This document shows, one piece after another, positions 32,833 to 44,204 of a stretch of DNA of 64,000 nucleotides (positions are counted from its first letter, which is position 1; each line of letters opens with the position of its first letter). Source of the DNA: Angiostrongylus vasorum (taxonomy: Eukaryota > Nematoda > Chromadorea > Rhabditida > Metastrongylidae). A program made the position numbers and the translations under genes. The stretch lies in the NCBI GenBank assembly GCA_018806985.1, contig JADANN010000160.1:1-64000 (forward strand), read 5' to 3'. Under the pieces are notes generated by a model. The model searched no databases and was not told where the DNA came from. It saw only the letters and a program-made list of their open reading frames with translations.

Positions 32833-32844
32833 ATGAATCACAAT

Positions 32845-34975
32845 TTCGTCAATTTTTTATTCACTTTCTACTGATTTTTTAATGGCAGGGTGTCACCTCA
32901 CCTGTACCACTTCTAGTCCCGCTGATCGTCGAGTGACTCGAGCGAGCGCCAGCAAATCTTCCGTTTTTCCCTGTCGCATGCAAGAATAGTCCAGAGGGTT
33001 TCGCTCCCTCCTCTAGGGACTCGTTGAGCATCACATCTTTCTTCTAGGCTTTTCGTGAAGAACTCTGACTACCCGGGGAATCCAGTCACTGACGCCTCTT
33101 GTCCATCGGATGTCGTTCATACGCATTACGTGTCCAGCCCAACTTATCATCGACTGTTTGGCGCACAGAAAGGCATCCTTAATTTTTAATCGTTGACGCA
33201 GGTCGAAGCTTTGGATCTCTTCCGTTACTTGTGTGACACGGGATACTTCTAGTATCGTCCTTTCGAATGCGCTTTCAATTACGCTGTGCTGTTTCATCCT
33301 TCTTGCGCGGCGACCAGGTTTCTAACGCATACGCTAAGGCAGAAAGTACCATTGAGTCGAAAAGGTGGGCAGGCAGTCGGGTGTTGTTTGTTCTCTTCAC
33401 TACATCCTCGATGCTCTTGAAAGCTCCTCAAGCCGCTCGTTTCCTTCTGCTCAACTCTGAAGCTAAGTCCTTGATCATGTTGATTTTCTGACCTTGATAG
33501 ACGTAAATGGAGCATTCGGAGATAATCGACCCGTTGGACGTGAATGAGGCATACGAATCCAGTCCGTTACTCATGAACATCGTTTATGTGAAATTTCGTC
33601 AAAGACCAATCTTTCCACATGCTTCATCAAAGTCGACAAGCATACGCTTCTCTTGGCTAATGTTTGGTGTTATAAGGACGATGTCACCAGCAAAGCGACG
33701 ATGGTGTAACTGCCGACCATCGATTTTCACTCCCATATTATCCCACTCCAATGTTGGCGCGACGTTCTGGAGAGTGGCGGTGAATAATTTTGGCGAGACG
33801 GTATCGTCTTGCCTGACCCCTATTTTGACGTTGATGTAAATATCCATAATGACGCTGAGATATTTGCAAAACTCCCGACCGCAGGTGTCTGCGATGGGGA
33901 ACGAACGCGCTGTTGTCCTTTCAGGTGAGTAACGCGCTCACCACCACACCATGCGGGTCCTTCGTTTCATGGCAGTGGTCCATAGAACTAGCTGAGAGAC
34001 AGGCGAAACGAAGGACCCGCATGGTGTGGGGGGTGAGCGCGTTACTCCCCGGAAAGGACAATAGCGCGTTCGTTCCTTGCCGCAGACACCTGCGGTCCGG
34101 CGTTTCGAAAATATTCCAACATTATCATGGTTGTTTCATGAGTAATAACGTGCCGTAAAAAACTAGTAAGAGGCAGTAAATAAAAAGTCAACATTGATGT
34201 TAATATCGTTGTAGAATGGTGGTATCTTGGCTGTAAAATTTTTGTACAGCTCACCAAGGAGCTTTATATACTGAGTAGGGACTCTCTGACTATCAAGGGC
34301 TTCCATGACTGCTTCTATCTCAGTTGAGTCAAAGACCTTCTTTAAATCGATGAAAGTGAGACAGAGCGGTCTTTTGTACTTTCGTGATACTTCGATGAGT
34401 CTTGTTATCGTGTGGATGTGGTCCATCGTACCACATCGTATTCGAAACCCTGCTTGTTCACATGGCTGCCCTCCGTTCAGTGTTCTGCCAATCCTGTTTA
34501 AGATGACTCGAGTGAAAAGTTTGTAGACGACAGACAGCAAGCAGATTGGGCGATAGTTGCCGATATCGTGTAAGTCACCCTTCTTGAACAATAACACGGT
34601 CTTGCTGGCCTTCCATTGAGTAGGAACCTTGCATTCAGACAGATAACGTGCGAAGAGCGGAGCCAGTGTGTTTATGAGGACTGGCGGAAGGTTCTTCAGA
34701 TGTTCAGATCTTATACTGTCTGGACCTTTTCACTGACGGAATAGGATATTGGATTTCGGAAGAAAGAACCAGTGGTACGACATATCCACCCTCATTTATT
34801 TTATATGAGGGAACGAGGTCGTGGCAATTGAAGAGATCTGAGTAGTATTGGTGAATGATTTTCTCCATTGCCTTTCCGGACTCTGTGACTCTTTCGTTTG
34901 GGCGTCGAAGTGCAGTCAACTTGGTCTTATAATTGGTGAAGAGTCGGTAGGCCTTGCGAAAGCTTTTTTCCAAGG
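32845..34975 (-). mobile_element. RTE-B, interrupted copy
   Basis: Minus strand: EKSFRKAYRLFTNYKTKLTA; LFKKGDLHDIGNYRPICLLS; EQAGFRIRCGTMDHIHTITR; then, after an FB-B insertion, VKIGVRQDDTVSPKLFTATL and RFAGDIVLITPNISQEKRML (RFADD altered to RFAGD); AHLF-region and WAGHVMRMNDIRWTRGVSDW near 33100. 5' truncated at 34975. The altered catalytic site and frameshifts mean it is inactive. Confidence 0.9.
33845..34193. mobile_element. FB-B inserted in RTE-B with target duplication
   Basis: Flanked by TTGATGTAAATATC (33831-33844) and TTGATGTTAATATC (34194-34207), 13/14 identical, at a codon-aligned position in the RT frame. Inside are a minus arm, a plus arm and an AGGCAGTAAATAAAAA end. A 14-bp duplication and A-rich end suggest target-primed retroposition rather than a TA-type DNA transposon. 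Confidence 0.75.
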
Positions 34976-34977
34976 CG

Positions 34978-35292
34978 CTGTCAGCAATCACCCATCAACG
35001 GGAATGGTCTGGAGAGCACAAATCTGGATAGCATGAGTCCTGTTAAGCCGAAGGGATGGTATAAGTCAGAATGTCGTCAATTTTCACTTAATATCTACTA
35101 ATTTTTTAATGGCAGGGTGTTACGTGGAACATAACCCCAATGTTGCTGCGATATGCAAAACTCCGGACCGCTTGTGTTTGCGATGGAGACCCAATACGCT
35201 ATTACCCTTTCCCGGGCGCTACCGCGTTCACAACCACATCATGCCAGTCTTTCATTTCGCCTTTCACTAAGCTGCGTTATTGACCTGTAGGC
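34978..35292 (-). mobile_element. FB-B fragments
   Basis: 34978-35057 is the central part of an arm (GTCAGCAATCACCCATCAAC); 35138-35292 is an outer part (GCAAAACTCCGGACCGCTTG; CGTTCACAACCACATCATGC). Between them lies ATTTTTTAATGGCAGGGTGT, also found at the RTE-B 3' end near 32880. Confidence 0.65.
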
Positions 35293-35455
35293 TATCACTT
35301 CTTATTTTGTGAGATTCCTTTAGGGAACAAACTAACCGGTTAAAGTCGCAGTTCGACTCAGACAAGCGCTCATTATTGCCAATAGGGTTATTTTTTAGAA
35401 CAGCTACGAATCCCTGACATTGAATTAGTTCTAGCTCGCTATCAGGATAGAACTG

Positions 35456-35653
35456 TTAGAAGTTATCAGCTTGGCTAACCCTGCTAGGAGAATTAATACC
35501 CGCTGTATATTGTAGTTTGACGCAAAGCAAAACTCTCAAGCTGTGAGGAGACGGACAACCATTGAGAGGACGTATGAATTCCTTTTCAACAGATCTGGGA
35601 AGCGCGGCGTTTAGCACCTCTACCTGTTGGGACAGCGCATAATTTTCAATCAT
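35456..35653 (-). CDS. Hypothetical ORF, 65 aa
   Basis: True ATG; reads MIENYALSQQVEVLNAALPR..., with a CAG|GTAGAG donor-like site after codon 10. Overlaps a plus-strand terminal-exon-like frame (35399-35478, LRIPDIELVLARYQDR). Only one can be right. Confidence 0.25.
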   Translation of the reverse strand: MIENYALSQQVEVLNAALPRSVEKEFIRPLNGCPSPHSLRVLLCVKLQYTAGINSPSRVSQADNF

Positions 35654-35853
35654 TGCGGCTACGTTGCTTTTCCGAAAATTAATAGTAGTTTTCCGGTAAC
35701 TAGAAGACTTTAGGGGGTTGTGAAAGTGACAGGATTGTAGAAGGATATTCGCTATATCGCTGTTATGAGTGGTGTTTACGTCATTAATGAGTATGTGTTA
35801 CTATAGTCCATCATACAAACACATTGCTGTCGTCGTTTAGAACTGTTTTCAAC

Positions 35854-36069
35854 TTATTCTATGTCTATTCCGGTATTCTTTGTATAAGCGCATTTCATAC
35901 AGTTACTGTGATCCACTGTAGTGACTAAACTTGGAGTGACATTCACCTGCCTTGCCAAATTACCAGTCAATGAACTTGTTCGATAAAACCATTTAAGCAC
36001 GGAAGAGAGCTTTCCCTTTCCATCAGAGAGAAAATTACCTCTGTATAGCTTACTTCGACCGGTCGGCAC
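35854..36069 (-). CDS. Hypothetical ORF, 71 codons
   Basis: No ATG start. Includes SKLYRGNFLSDGKGKLSSVL and ends HSNCMKCAYTKNTGIDIE then a stop. An AGAG|GTAATT donor-like site after SKLYR suggests two exons. Unknown. Confidence 0.25.
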   Translation of the reverse strand: MPTGRSKLYRGNFLSDGKGKLSSVLKWFYRTSSLTGNLARQVNVTPSLVTTVDHSNCMKCAYTKNTGIDIE

Positions 36070-36270
36070 TGCTCACGAGTGTATAGAATTCCCACTGTCC
36101 ATTATGTGTTAACCAAGTTCGCAAAGTTAGCAACTTTTTTTTTGATTATTACTCAAGAGTTCTGATCGATATAGCCCTTCATATGTATTTTGTGAATTCT
36201 ATAAAGCCAACATCAATAACATTCACTAGATAACGAGTGAAAGGGAATAAATTACGTGGTAGTGACTGTG

Positions 36271-37063
36271 TTAAAGTGATTGAAAATTGCATTTCAAGAA
36301 CGACTGCACTAACTCTTCATTTGGAGCCCCTCGTTTTTCAGCCTTCCTTTGACTTTGTTTTCCCTCTGATTGCTGTTCGTTCGCTCTTATTTCGTGCCAC
36401 GATTTCAATATTTGTTCTAACGATGGCGCGTGTGCAATCAAAATGGCACTGCGTCCATCATTGTCTATTGGTATAGCCTGCAATGTCGAAAATAATTAGT
36501 TCGCATACCTAAGGGATCGATCTAAGACCTTGTAATTTTTCCACCTTTCCCTGCTGAAACAAAGGAAGAACGATCCAGTCTTCTACATTTTGTTTGCTTG
36601 GCATTAATGTGGAAAGATATCGAACCGAAAAATTCTCAAAATGGTCTCTATCATTTCTCGCTTGCTCGTAGTGAAGCTAAAAAGTGCTAAAGATGAACAC
36701 AATTTCTCAACGTCACTGTAGAGATAAGTGCTAGAAATAATAATCAAAACGCACCCTGGCTTCAGGATTTGTAGTTTCAATTTTACGAGTGAGTGCAGCA
36801 AGCTAAATGTAAGGCGTTTTACCGCTTAAAACATGAAGAACTTGTGCAGCACAATAAAAAAGGGTATGAAAGGGGAAACTAATTTAGTGACGATGACTTC
36901 TGGTGCGATTTTCCAACTGAATTTCATGTTTATAGTAATATTCTCTCTTACACACTATATCTGTTAACTATTTCTAATATAAAATTTTTTGTACACTTTC
37001 TAAAAGGTCAGATGAAAATGAAAGTTTCAAGTAACCCACCACCGCATCCATGACCGTCGCCAT
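36271..37063 (-). CDS. Candidate host gene with start codon
   Basis: Exon 1 37063-36995: ATG, 23 codons (MATVMDAVVGYLKLSFSSDL), donor AGT|GTACAA. Exon 2 36802-36755: acceptor ...TTACATTTAG, 16 codons (LAALTRKIETTNPEAR), phase 0. A further block near 36714-36605 (DVEKLCSSLALFSFTTSKRE) follows if a GC donor is allowed at 36753. Last exon 36477-36271: acceptor ...TTCGACATTGCAG, 68 residues incl. HAPSLEQILKSWHEIRANEQ and a Lys/Gln-rich stretch, then TAA. The middle joins are unresolved. Not recognised. Confidence 0.4.
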
Positions 37064-37282
37064 GTCGAATGGAATTATTCTTCGTCATAAATGGTCTTGG
37101 ATAATCCTCCACCTATCTTTATCTCACCTGATAACTATCAGAATTGTTTTTTTAACATGGTGACAATGTGCTCATAGACAAATTTGGACGTACTGACTGA
37201 AGACGCTGTGTGTTACGATGATATGTAGACATGGCGATGATATGTTCGCAATGAAACGCATGATTATTGATTGACGAAGATA

Positions 37283-37545
37283 GCGTCGTCAGTGGTTAGT
37301 GATGCAGTCCATCAGCAAGTAAGGTGCTGGTTTGACCCCCGACCAGCGCTCTTCTCCAGTCCACATGCGAACGCCCCAACTCGACTAACTTCTTCACAGC
37401 TTTTGGCGAATAGGTTTCGAAGAGTTTCTATGTGAACTCTGCTGTACCGTAGGCTTACATTCAGATCCTAGGATGTGAAGATCGATATTACGTGTATTGC
37501 AGGGCGTTTCTGACCACTGCGCTATCTGAGCCCCTCAAAACATAA
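37283..37545. mobile_element. SINE chimera
   Basis: 37283-37345 is a plus SINE-C head (CAGTGGTTAGTGATGCAGTC; GCTGGTTTGACCCC). 37440-37545 is a minus tRNA-like head (AGATAGCGCAGTGGTCAG; AATATCGATCTTC) like SINE-A. The middle is not assigned. Confidence 0.5.
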
Positions 37546-37908
37546 GAGTAGACGTAGTAATTGGCGTCAAAAAATTTAAACTATAGCAAAGGTCAATCAT
37601 ATCGACCGTTTTTTGCAGAGAGAGATAGTTGCTACTGGAGTGCAATAACATTCTAAGCGACCACTTAGGATTTTTTGATTGTCTTAGCTCCAGCCAGCTG
37701 CATCCACTTCCATTGAATACATTCGTGGTTCGATATTCAAGACGTGAACCTCAAGAAATTCCCTTTATTTGAAATTGTTCTTCACTCTTTAAGGATCTTT
37801 TCATAAGTGATAATTGCTGAGTAATATGGTTTTACTCGTTTATTAGTCTTCTTTTTATAATTTTTCTGTGTTATAAATTTGTAAAATTTCCTAGAAATTT
37901 TACAGATT

Positions 37909-37912
<4 letters not shown>

Positions 37913-37955
<43 letters not shown>
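37913..37955. repeat. (TA)n microsatellite
   Basis: About 21 uninterrupted TA units. Confidence 0.9.
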
Positions 37956-37963
<8 letters not shown>

Positions 37964-38059
37964 AATCGCTATGCGGACTGCCCAATCTCTCTTCCTCCAG
38001 GGCCGGAAAAACTGGTGTCATACCTGTTCGCGACAAGTTCACGTCCTCTTATTCACAAG

Positions 38060-38310
38060 GGAGCGTTTACACATGGCTATCCCAGGAATTCCAGGTAGAA
38101 TCGACTCCATCTCGAATCGATTCAGCGACATTTGTGAAGAAGATGATAAAAGAAAATGGTGAAGATCATCAAGGATCAGCCCAATCCACATGCAGAATTT
38201 CGAAGACACTTTCGTGAATATTGGATGCGAGGCAATGAATAGAATTGAAGTGCTGGGATCCTCACAATGTGATACATGTGGTGTGGGATTGTGTAGTAAT
38301 TTTATTAATA
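38060..38310 (+). mobile_element. SINE-C 3' portion
   Basis: GGCTATCCCAGGAATTCCAG, CACATGCAGAATTTCGAAGA, GTGCTGGGATCCTCACAATG, and an A/T-rich (AATAGT)n end. Head missing. Confidence 0.65.
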
Positions 38311-38579
38311 ACAACAAAAATAATAGTAATAGTAGTAATAGTAATGAGGTCTAAATTTGCAGATGTTATGATTTACTGGCTTGTGGAACCTAAGCGCACC
38401 TGAGATCTTTAGCATCGAGTTTCTCATTGTGTTCTCCTTATTTATAGTTGGACCGATACCAAGCGTGTTGTTCATCTCATTCATCACGCTCATTCCGTTC
38501 AATCCTTGCAATCTGTTCAATCTATTTAACCTACTAATCTTTGAGTAAAGTCCATACCACAATCCATTTAACTTACTAA

Positions 38580-40060
38580 TCATTCCGCAAACTCCATAAC
38601 ACCGTAACCCACTGCAGTTTCTAGGCCATAGGCGTTTATGGTGCAAGAATCGTCTAATCAAAACACTGCTACCAAAGTGCGCGAAGACATTGTGCAAATC
38701 AATTGTTAGCCAAGGAATTTATCTAAACGTGACCTACCTGACCCCATCATACTATACGTGTATCTGCAACGGTGAATACCACAGCAAGCCCACAAAACAG
38801 TAACAATAACCAGTTTTAAAGGAAACAATGACAATCCAGAAGTGTGTACCAACTTAGTCGCAACAGTGCACAAAACCGTGCATCGCAAAAGTATTTTCCT
38901 CCAGTAGCGTTGGAATAATAATCAGTTCTAAAGGAAATAAGGAAAGATCAGAAATATATTGGCAAAAGCCTACGTCGTGAGTAAGTCTGCAATTTCTTCT
39001 GTGATCGTTTGTAGAGCTCAGAAATTTGTGGAAAAATCTGTCCTAACGGTAGATTCGGCGACTGCATAAATTTGGGTCCAATATACTTGATCTCATGTAA
39101 GGATGCAGTGAAGAATACATTGGGAAAATAGGTAGACCCCTTTGTGTCCCCATAAAAGAACATCTTTATGGGAAAGTAAAAAATTCGACAAAATGCTCCT
39201 CTAGGTACACATAGGGCACAAAAGCACAACGGCGATGATTTTGAAGTGACTGCTAGGATCCTAACAGAGGATTCAAAAAACATCAGCGCGCAAGACTCTC
39301 CAAACGTTTTGGATGAATTTCAAAAGTCCATAGATGGACCGGAAAGACGAATGCCTCATTATCACACGTAACCTGAAGCATTTTTTCAAATTGATTTTTT
39401 GTTCTGTATGGATTTGCCACTTGAACAACATAGGTGGTCCCACACACTACACCATGGTCAGTAGTTTTCCCTAAACAAAATGGCGTTCATTTCATGTGTT
39501 ACATCTACTATAGGTACTTCTTCGATTTATACAGCTATTGTTACGTAAAATACGTCCAATGAAGGCAAATTGGTGAAAACGTCAACCATCGAACCACAAC
39601 AGCAACAATGTCAACAACGACAACTTATACCAAACTAGTGTCTACTCAATAACTGCAGTTCGTAAGAATATATGCATCCATCTATTATTTATGTCGATGT
39701 TTATAGAAAGTCGATGTTTTGAGTTATATAGGAGTACATTTAACCATCTGTCGCTCACCCATGTACTGCTAACTGTGTTGGAAAACTATAGAGTCTCTCG
39801 AACCATATAAGCAAGTAGCCGGATAAGTTGAGGGAAATTAATGGTAGTCGTCGTTTAAGAACTGCTGCGGCTACCGGAGTGAGTGTACCTTAGTCCATCG
39901 ATTTCAACTGGTAAATCGCTGCTTCTTCCACTAGCTCGATCCGCTTGAACATTTTCGGTTTTTTTTTCGCTAAAAAACATACAACGTCATGGTTCTTCTT
40001 CACTACAACCCACCGAGGCGATGAAAGTGGATTTGTTCTCCACAATAGTATCAGGTGAGG
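38580..40060 (-). CDS. Candidate host gene 3' end, PLE in intron
   Basis: Minus exons 40060-40010, 39969-39889, 39785-39759, 38763-38738 and 38620-38580. The last four keep phase exactly (1+26+2; 1+8+2; 1+8+1; 2+12 codons and TGA). Acceptors ...TATGTTTTTTAG, ...GACTCTATAG, ...CACCGTTGCAG, ...TATGGCCTAG; donors GTACAC, GTGAGC, GTAGGT. Encodes ENVQADRASGRSSDLPVEID... and an acidic C end ...GYGVMEFAE. The first join is off by one phase. Exons are tiny, so chance is a real risk. The intron 38764-39758 holds a PLE insertion. Confidence 0.35.
38975..39735 (+). mobile_element. Penelope-like element, GIY-YIG end
   Basis: Plus-strand translation in pieces: a Cys-rich linker (CNFFCDRL; CGKICPNGRFGDCI), YLISCKDAVKNT in place of the GIY motif region, APLGTHRAQKHNGDDFEVTA, then a degraded C end. 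The terminal region has CAATGAAGGCAAATTGGTGAAAACGTC-like sequence (hammerhead relic, ~39560-39590) and ACAACAGCAACAATGTCAAC triplets. Confidence 0.7.
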
Positions 40061-40077
40061 CTAGTCAGTTATATCTA

Positions 40078-40398
40078 TTTATTTTATCTTAGACGACCTG
40101 CCGTCACATCTACTGTGCAGGTCCTAGCATTTCGTACATATGATTGATGTTCTTCGCATTCATGCCCCACAAAGATATTTGGACTTCATGCGTTTTGTTT
40201 CGGCTGCGGGTAAAAGGATTTCGTCTAGTTTTTATGAATGTAGTAAAATGCTGTTCGCGTCGATTCTTCCTGCAATCTTGTAGATACCCAGGCTATGGCG
40301 TTACCATGTGGAATGGAGGAAATCAGTGGGGTTAAACCAGCGCATTTGCATCCTGATGGTCTGCAAGTCTAACCACTGTGCTACACTCCCAAAACAAG
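40078..40398 (-). mobile_element. SINE-C, full length
   Basis: Minus-strand head GTGTAGCACAGTGGTTAGAC (A box), GCTGGTTTAACCCC (B box), body GCCTGGGTATCTACAAGATT, tail AAGATAAAATAAATAG. Confidence 0.75.
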
Positions 40399-40489
40399 TC
40401 GAAAGAAAAATAAAATTTCTTCCTTATAATTTGGAGCAAATGCTCTGCCAGTTTACCGGCTACGAAAGTATGAGAAGATAAAAGATCCA

Positions 40490-40795
40490 AAGGTGGGTTC
40501 GTTGCGTTGATCGGAGGCTCGACGATAATGCTACAAAATAACCCGACTCAACTAGTGTGCAGGACAGTTCCGCTTTCGGATCTCTGAGGAGGCGAACTAC
40601 GCCTTCAGCCATCCTTGCGATGTCCTTCATCTTGTTGATTTCCCTACCTAGATAGACATCTAAATTCTCTTTGGTTTGAATACTCTGGTTTCTGTCTTCG
40701 TTCAATCTTCTATACTTGACCCTAATGCGAGTGCTAGAAGTCCAGAATGGTTCCCAGGCTGACCTTGCAATTTATTTTGAGAGCTGTCATAAGTA
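40490..40795 (-). mobile_element. Third RTE-like fragment plus unnamed repeat
   Basis: 40655-40490 translates as DVYLGREINKMKDIARMAEG, matching the YLGRE-x-N-x-M-x-D motif of RTE reverse transcriptases, too diverged for RTE-A or -B. 40655-40795 is the reverse complement of 29985-30127 (TCTGTCTTCGTTCAATCTTC; TTGACCCTAATGCGAGTGCT). Confidence 0.55.
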
Positions 40796-40802
40796 ATCAG
40801 GC

Positions 40803-41025
40803 TGTGATATTTGCAAAACTCCGGACCGCAGGTGCCTACGGTGGGGAACGAAGGCGCTATTGTCCTTTCCGGGGAGTAGCGCGTTCACCACCACACCATG
40901 CGGGTCCTTCGTTTCGCCTGTCTCTCAGCTAGTTCTTATCGATCTGTGCCGTCAGCAATCACCCGTGACCGGGACTGATCTGAGGAGCCCACATCGGCAT
41001 TAAACCCAGTTAAGCTGAGGCTTTT
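40803..41025 (-). mobile_element. FB-B single arm, well conserved
   Basis: GATATTTGCAAAACTCCGGA, CACCACACCATGCGGGTCCT, CGTTTCGCCTGTCTCTCAGC, TAAACCCAGTTAAGCTGAGG. Confidence 0.8.
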
Positions 41026-41119
41026 AGTTATAATCACAATGTTTACCCTCAACCCCTTTTACTTTACTTTACTTACTTACTGTATTATTTTACTTTTACT
41101 ACTCGTTTACTTCCTGCAG

Positions 41120-41323
41120 AAGGAGTCGTCATGTATTATCTGAGGGTAGCGGTGTGTTTTTGCTTCTTAAATTTACTTGTCAAAACTAGAATTGAAAACA
41201 AATCAGATAAATTCTGTTTTGAATGATACCAATGAAATCCGTATTCTTGACTTGAAGGAGCTGCAGCTGCTTTTACAAGGAGCTATTATGCCAACGGCGA
41301 GTAGAAGACGTTTTTCATTTTAG
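41120..41323 (+). CDS. Candidate terminal exon pair
   Basis: Exon 41120-41145 (acceptor ...CTTCCTGCAG, donor GTAGCG) joins exon 41190-41323 (acceptor ...AAAACTAG) in phase, giving SRHVLSEELKTNQINSVLND and TNEIRILDLKELQLLLQGAI then a basic end and TAG. Leucine-rich helix-like. The 44-bp intron is short but possible in nematodes. Confidence 0.35.
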
Positions 41324-42354
41324 CTTTAAAATGGTAGATATGTGAGAATTGTCACATAATTGCTTTGTTCGTAGATTTTCTAATTGTCCTTGATTACACT
41401 TCGATCTGTTATTTCGATTAATGTAAGGCCGTCATGCGGAAGCATTTACGTAACCGGAACAGGAGTAACGTTATGGAGATGACGAAGTACGCGTTTTCGA
41501 GCTAGTTTCTAGGTATTCGTTGAATTGCGATTGTTTCAAAGTGCACATTTCGAACAGCAGTAAGCATCGTAAAACAGAGTTCGCATATGTACAGTACAAC
41601 ATAAGCTAATTTTGGCCATTCACATTATTTCTGATCGCTTTTTTCCCATGTTAAAACTTCTTTTAGAGTCCTGTTAGGATTCACGACTTTCAGTTCTGAA
41701 ATGCATAACTTCGGGAAGGCATCGGTCAACCACACCAACTGCGAAGAGGGTGGTGCACACCATTAGTGGTGTAACACGTTCATAATAAGTTCTTGATTTC
41801 GACGTTCCTACCTTCTTCGCTGCGACAGCCAGCACCTTTTATAAGCATGTGCCACATTTTAGCTCAGAATAAGGTGATTGTTGTGTGTTTATTATGCTCA
41901 GTGTGTTTGTTATGTACTGTGCGAATTAAACCTTGTTTGTTTCTGTAGTAGCACACGCTATTCCTGAACTACAACCTACTTCTACGAAGCAGTTTCCCAG
42001 TTCGTTTTCACAACCCGTCGTAGCGAATGGTGAACTTCCAGTTTCCAAGAACCGTTTATGATATGGCGTGTAAATGTCCACCATTGAACATACCACTTAG
42101 CAATCCTTTTGTTGACAATTTCAAAAACGAGGAGAACGATATTGTTAGTGGGTACACAAACATGAGAGAGAAACGATTCCATTGTGTAAAATCGAAGATC
42201 CGTGGCACATCTGGCGCCCATCAGAACTGTATTCACCGACTTCTTCAACCTTCCTCTATTCTCCAGATTTTTGTTTGGAATCGTTGTATTTTAACTTTTA
42301 CTTACTGCGTATTCTTTTTCTCATGGCAGGGTAGAGTGAGAATTACAATCATAT
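41324..42354. other. Spacer with exon-like frames
   Basis: 41667-41766 (after ...CTTCTTTTAG, 32 residues to TAG) and 41949-42061 (after ...GTTTCTGTAG, AHAIPELQPTSTKQFPSSFS..., stop) may be terminal exons. A 115-codon plus frame at 42027-42374 overlaps an 88-codon minus frame and neither is convincing. Confidence 0.3.
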
Positions 42355-42440
42355 GGATGCTGAGATACCAGTAATGCTCGGAATGTCAAAACCGTTCTGA
42401 GGTTCTGAGTTCTGCTCATATCTCAGCATTATCGTGAATG
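42355..42440. mobile_element. FB-B2 miniature fragment
   Basis: GGATGCTGAGATACCAG at one end and CTCATATCTCAGCATTATCG at the other form a small inverted repeat like the outer ends of the element at 59331. Confidence 0.5.
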
Positions 42441-43084
42441 TACCTCATGTGGCAGCCTACTGCATGAAGGGGATAGATAGTAAATAGAAGTTGAAAATGT
42501 TTCCCAATATTTCTATGTGTAGAATAGAGCTATTTCAGAACAGCGCCTACCACAACACCTATGTTGAACAACTTTTCGATTGATTACAAGGGCTTAGATG
42601 AAAGGTTCTGCAGGCCAAAATAAGATGCTGTAAAGAAAATTGCCCCTATTCAGTTTATATCGGCAGCTCAGAGCGCGATTTATATAGAATACAGAACGCC
42701 AGTTGCTGTTTTGTTACAAGTCTCACTATCTACTTTCATTTTCTTCTTCTAGAAATGAGTTGAATTCGTTGTGGTGCTGGATGAATTATTGAGTCATATT
42801 GGCATGGTGCTTTAGAGGGAAGAGATTTTGTTCCTTCTTTGGACTATGGAAGTATGGACTTTGACTGACGGGTTCGTTCGTTAGTACTATATCATACTCG
42901 TATAGGGTGACGATGTCAACCGCTGTAGAACGGAATTCGCCAATGGTGTTCTCTTGTGGTTTATACGGTAGGATGTTGCTATCAATTGAGTACTTCGAAT
43001 TTGCAATGCCAAAAATATTTGGTGTTTGTACATGCCTATTCTTTAGGCGGAGCTCTTGGTGTTTGATTTATTTATATGATCTTA
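42441..43084. other. Spacer with short exon-like frames
   Basis: 42539-42583 (plus, after ...GAGCTATTTCAG) and a 35-bp minus block 42922-42888 are weak exon candidates; otherwise nothing seen. Confidence 0.3.
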
Positions 43085-43470
43085 CAAACTCCTCTTGTTG
43101 AGCTGATGCGAGGTTGGTATAAGTTTTCGTTGTCGATGTTGTTAGTGTTATTGATCGTTGGCCGACGTTCTGGCGATTTCGCCTTCTTCAGAGTCGTGCT
43201 GTTACTAGTGGGACCTACTCATGAGAGGACGGTGTCCCACTCGTAACAGCACGGCCATGAGGAAGGCGAAATCGCCGAAACGTCAGCCGTTTACGAACAA
43301 CACAAACAACGACGATAACGACGACGACAACAAACAACAACGATAGGGAAAACTTATAGTAACCTCGCATCAGCTCAACAAGATCAGTTTATAAGATCAC
43401 ATGAATAAATATATCAACGATTTATGCCAAGGTTCATTGAATGTCGGTCTTTTGAATTATCTTGGTGATT
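43085..43470. mobile_element. PLE terminal repeats, head to head
   Basis: Arms 43094-43218 and 43233-43382 are inverted copies around CTACTCATGAGAGGACGG. Each holds a GGCGAAATCGCC stem-loop flanked by hammerhead-like residues: minus copy CTGAAGA...AGAAC-GTC, plus copy ATGAGGA...GAAAC-GTC (each one core change). GTT/AAC triplet runs and GAGCTGATGCGAGGTTGGTA end the arms; GATCAGTTTATAAGATCACA follows. Confidence 0.7.
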
Positions 43471-43517
43471 GAGTTTTCGATTGGCCGAAATTGCACTGCA
43501 TAAATTTGATCGGAAAG

Positions 43518-43640
43518 ATGAAAAAGGACAGCGTGACAGACCGTCAAGTTGCTGGTGGTAGGCTAGCGGACGATATGAGTGACTCAGCGAATCATTCTAC
43601 TGACGGCTTGCCCACAAGTTTTCTTGTCAAGCTTCTTTAG
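43518..43640 (+). CDS. Small ORF, 40 aa, or exon
   Basis: ATG at 43518 reads MKKDSVTDRQVAGGRLADDM then SDSANHSTDGLPTSF and a stop. Polar, low bias, frame open upstream to ~43459. No splice site decides its start. Unknown. Confidence 0.3.
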   Translation: MKKDSVTDRQVAGGRLADDMSDSANHSTDGLPTSFLVKLL

Positions 43641-44204
43641 ATACCTGTCCAACGAGCTCTGTGCGTAAGAGGAACGTTTGTTTTCAACAGTTGATTTTTT
43701 TTATTTCGGGTTTCAATCCCGCTTCGTTTTATAAGGAAGAGATGGTTGCAATCTGAAGGCCTAAGGCATTGTTTAGATGCATGCGTTGAACTGTGTGGTA
43801 CGCTAGCCTTTCCAGAAAGGATTGAGGACATTGTTAGGTAGTATTTCCTCCGTCGAGACGTATGAACACAGTTTCTCCGTTTTATATCTGCTTTCGCATA
43901 CAATAGTGACAGGTACCTAGTTCCTAGTTTCGCAGAGTGTGTAGTGTCTTTCGCAATATAGCCGTGTGTTTCTTGTCATTTGGCCCTGCACCAGGACTGA
44001 AGCTGCAACGGAGTCCGACATTGTGCTACGTTAGGTGGAGACGAAGAGGGAGGACGTGAAGCAGACACTTTAGGTAGACCCACACCTAGTGATCTGTATA
44101 CGATCGATGCGACGAGGCTTTATTTCTTCGGTAGTGATCTTGCGCGCTGGTAGACATAAAATAATGGTTTAAACCGCGCAATTATTACATTAAACACTAC
44201 TTAC

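Noticed and set aside
38305..38697. 130-codon minus ORF ending in a poly-Tyr stretch
   Set aside because: The Tyr run is a (TAGTAA)n-type repeat at the SINE-C tail, and no ATG or splice site supports it; part overlaps a better phased short exon model.
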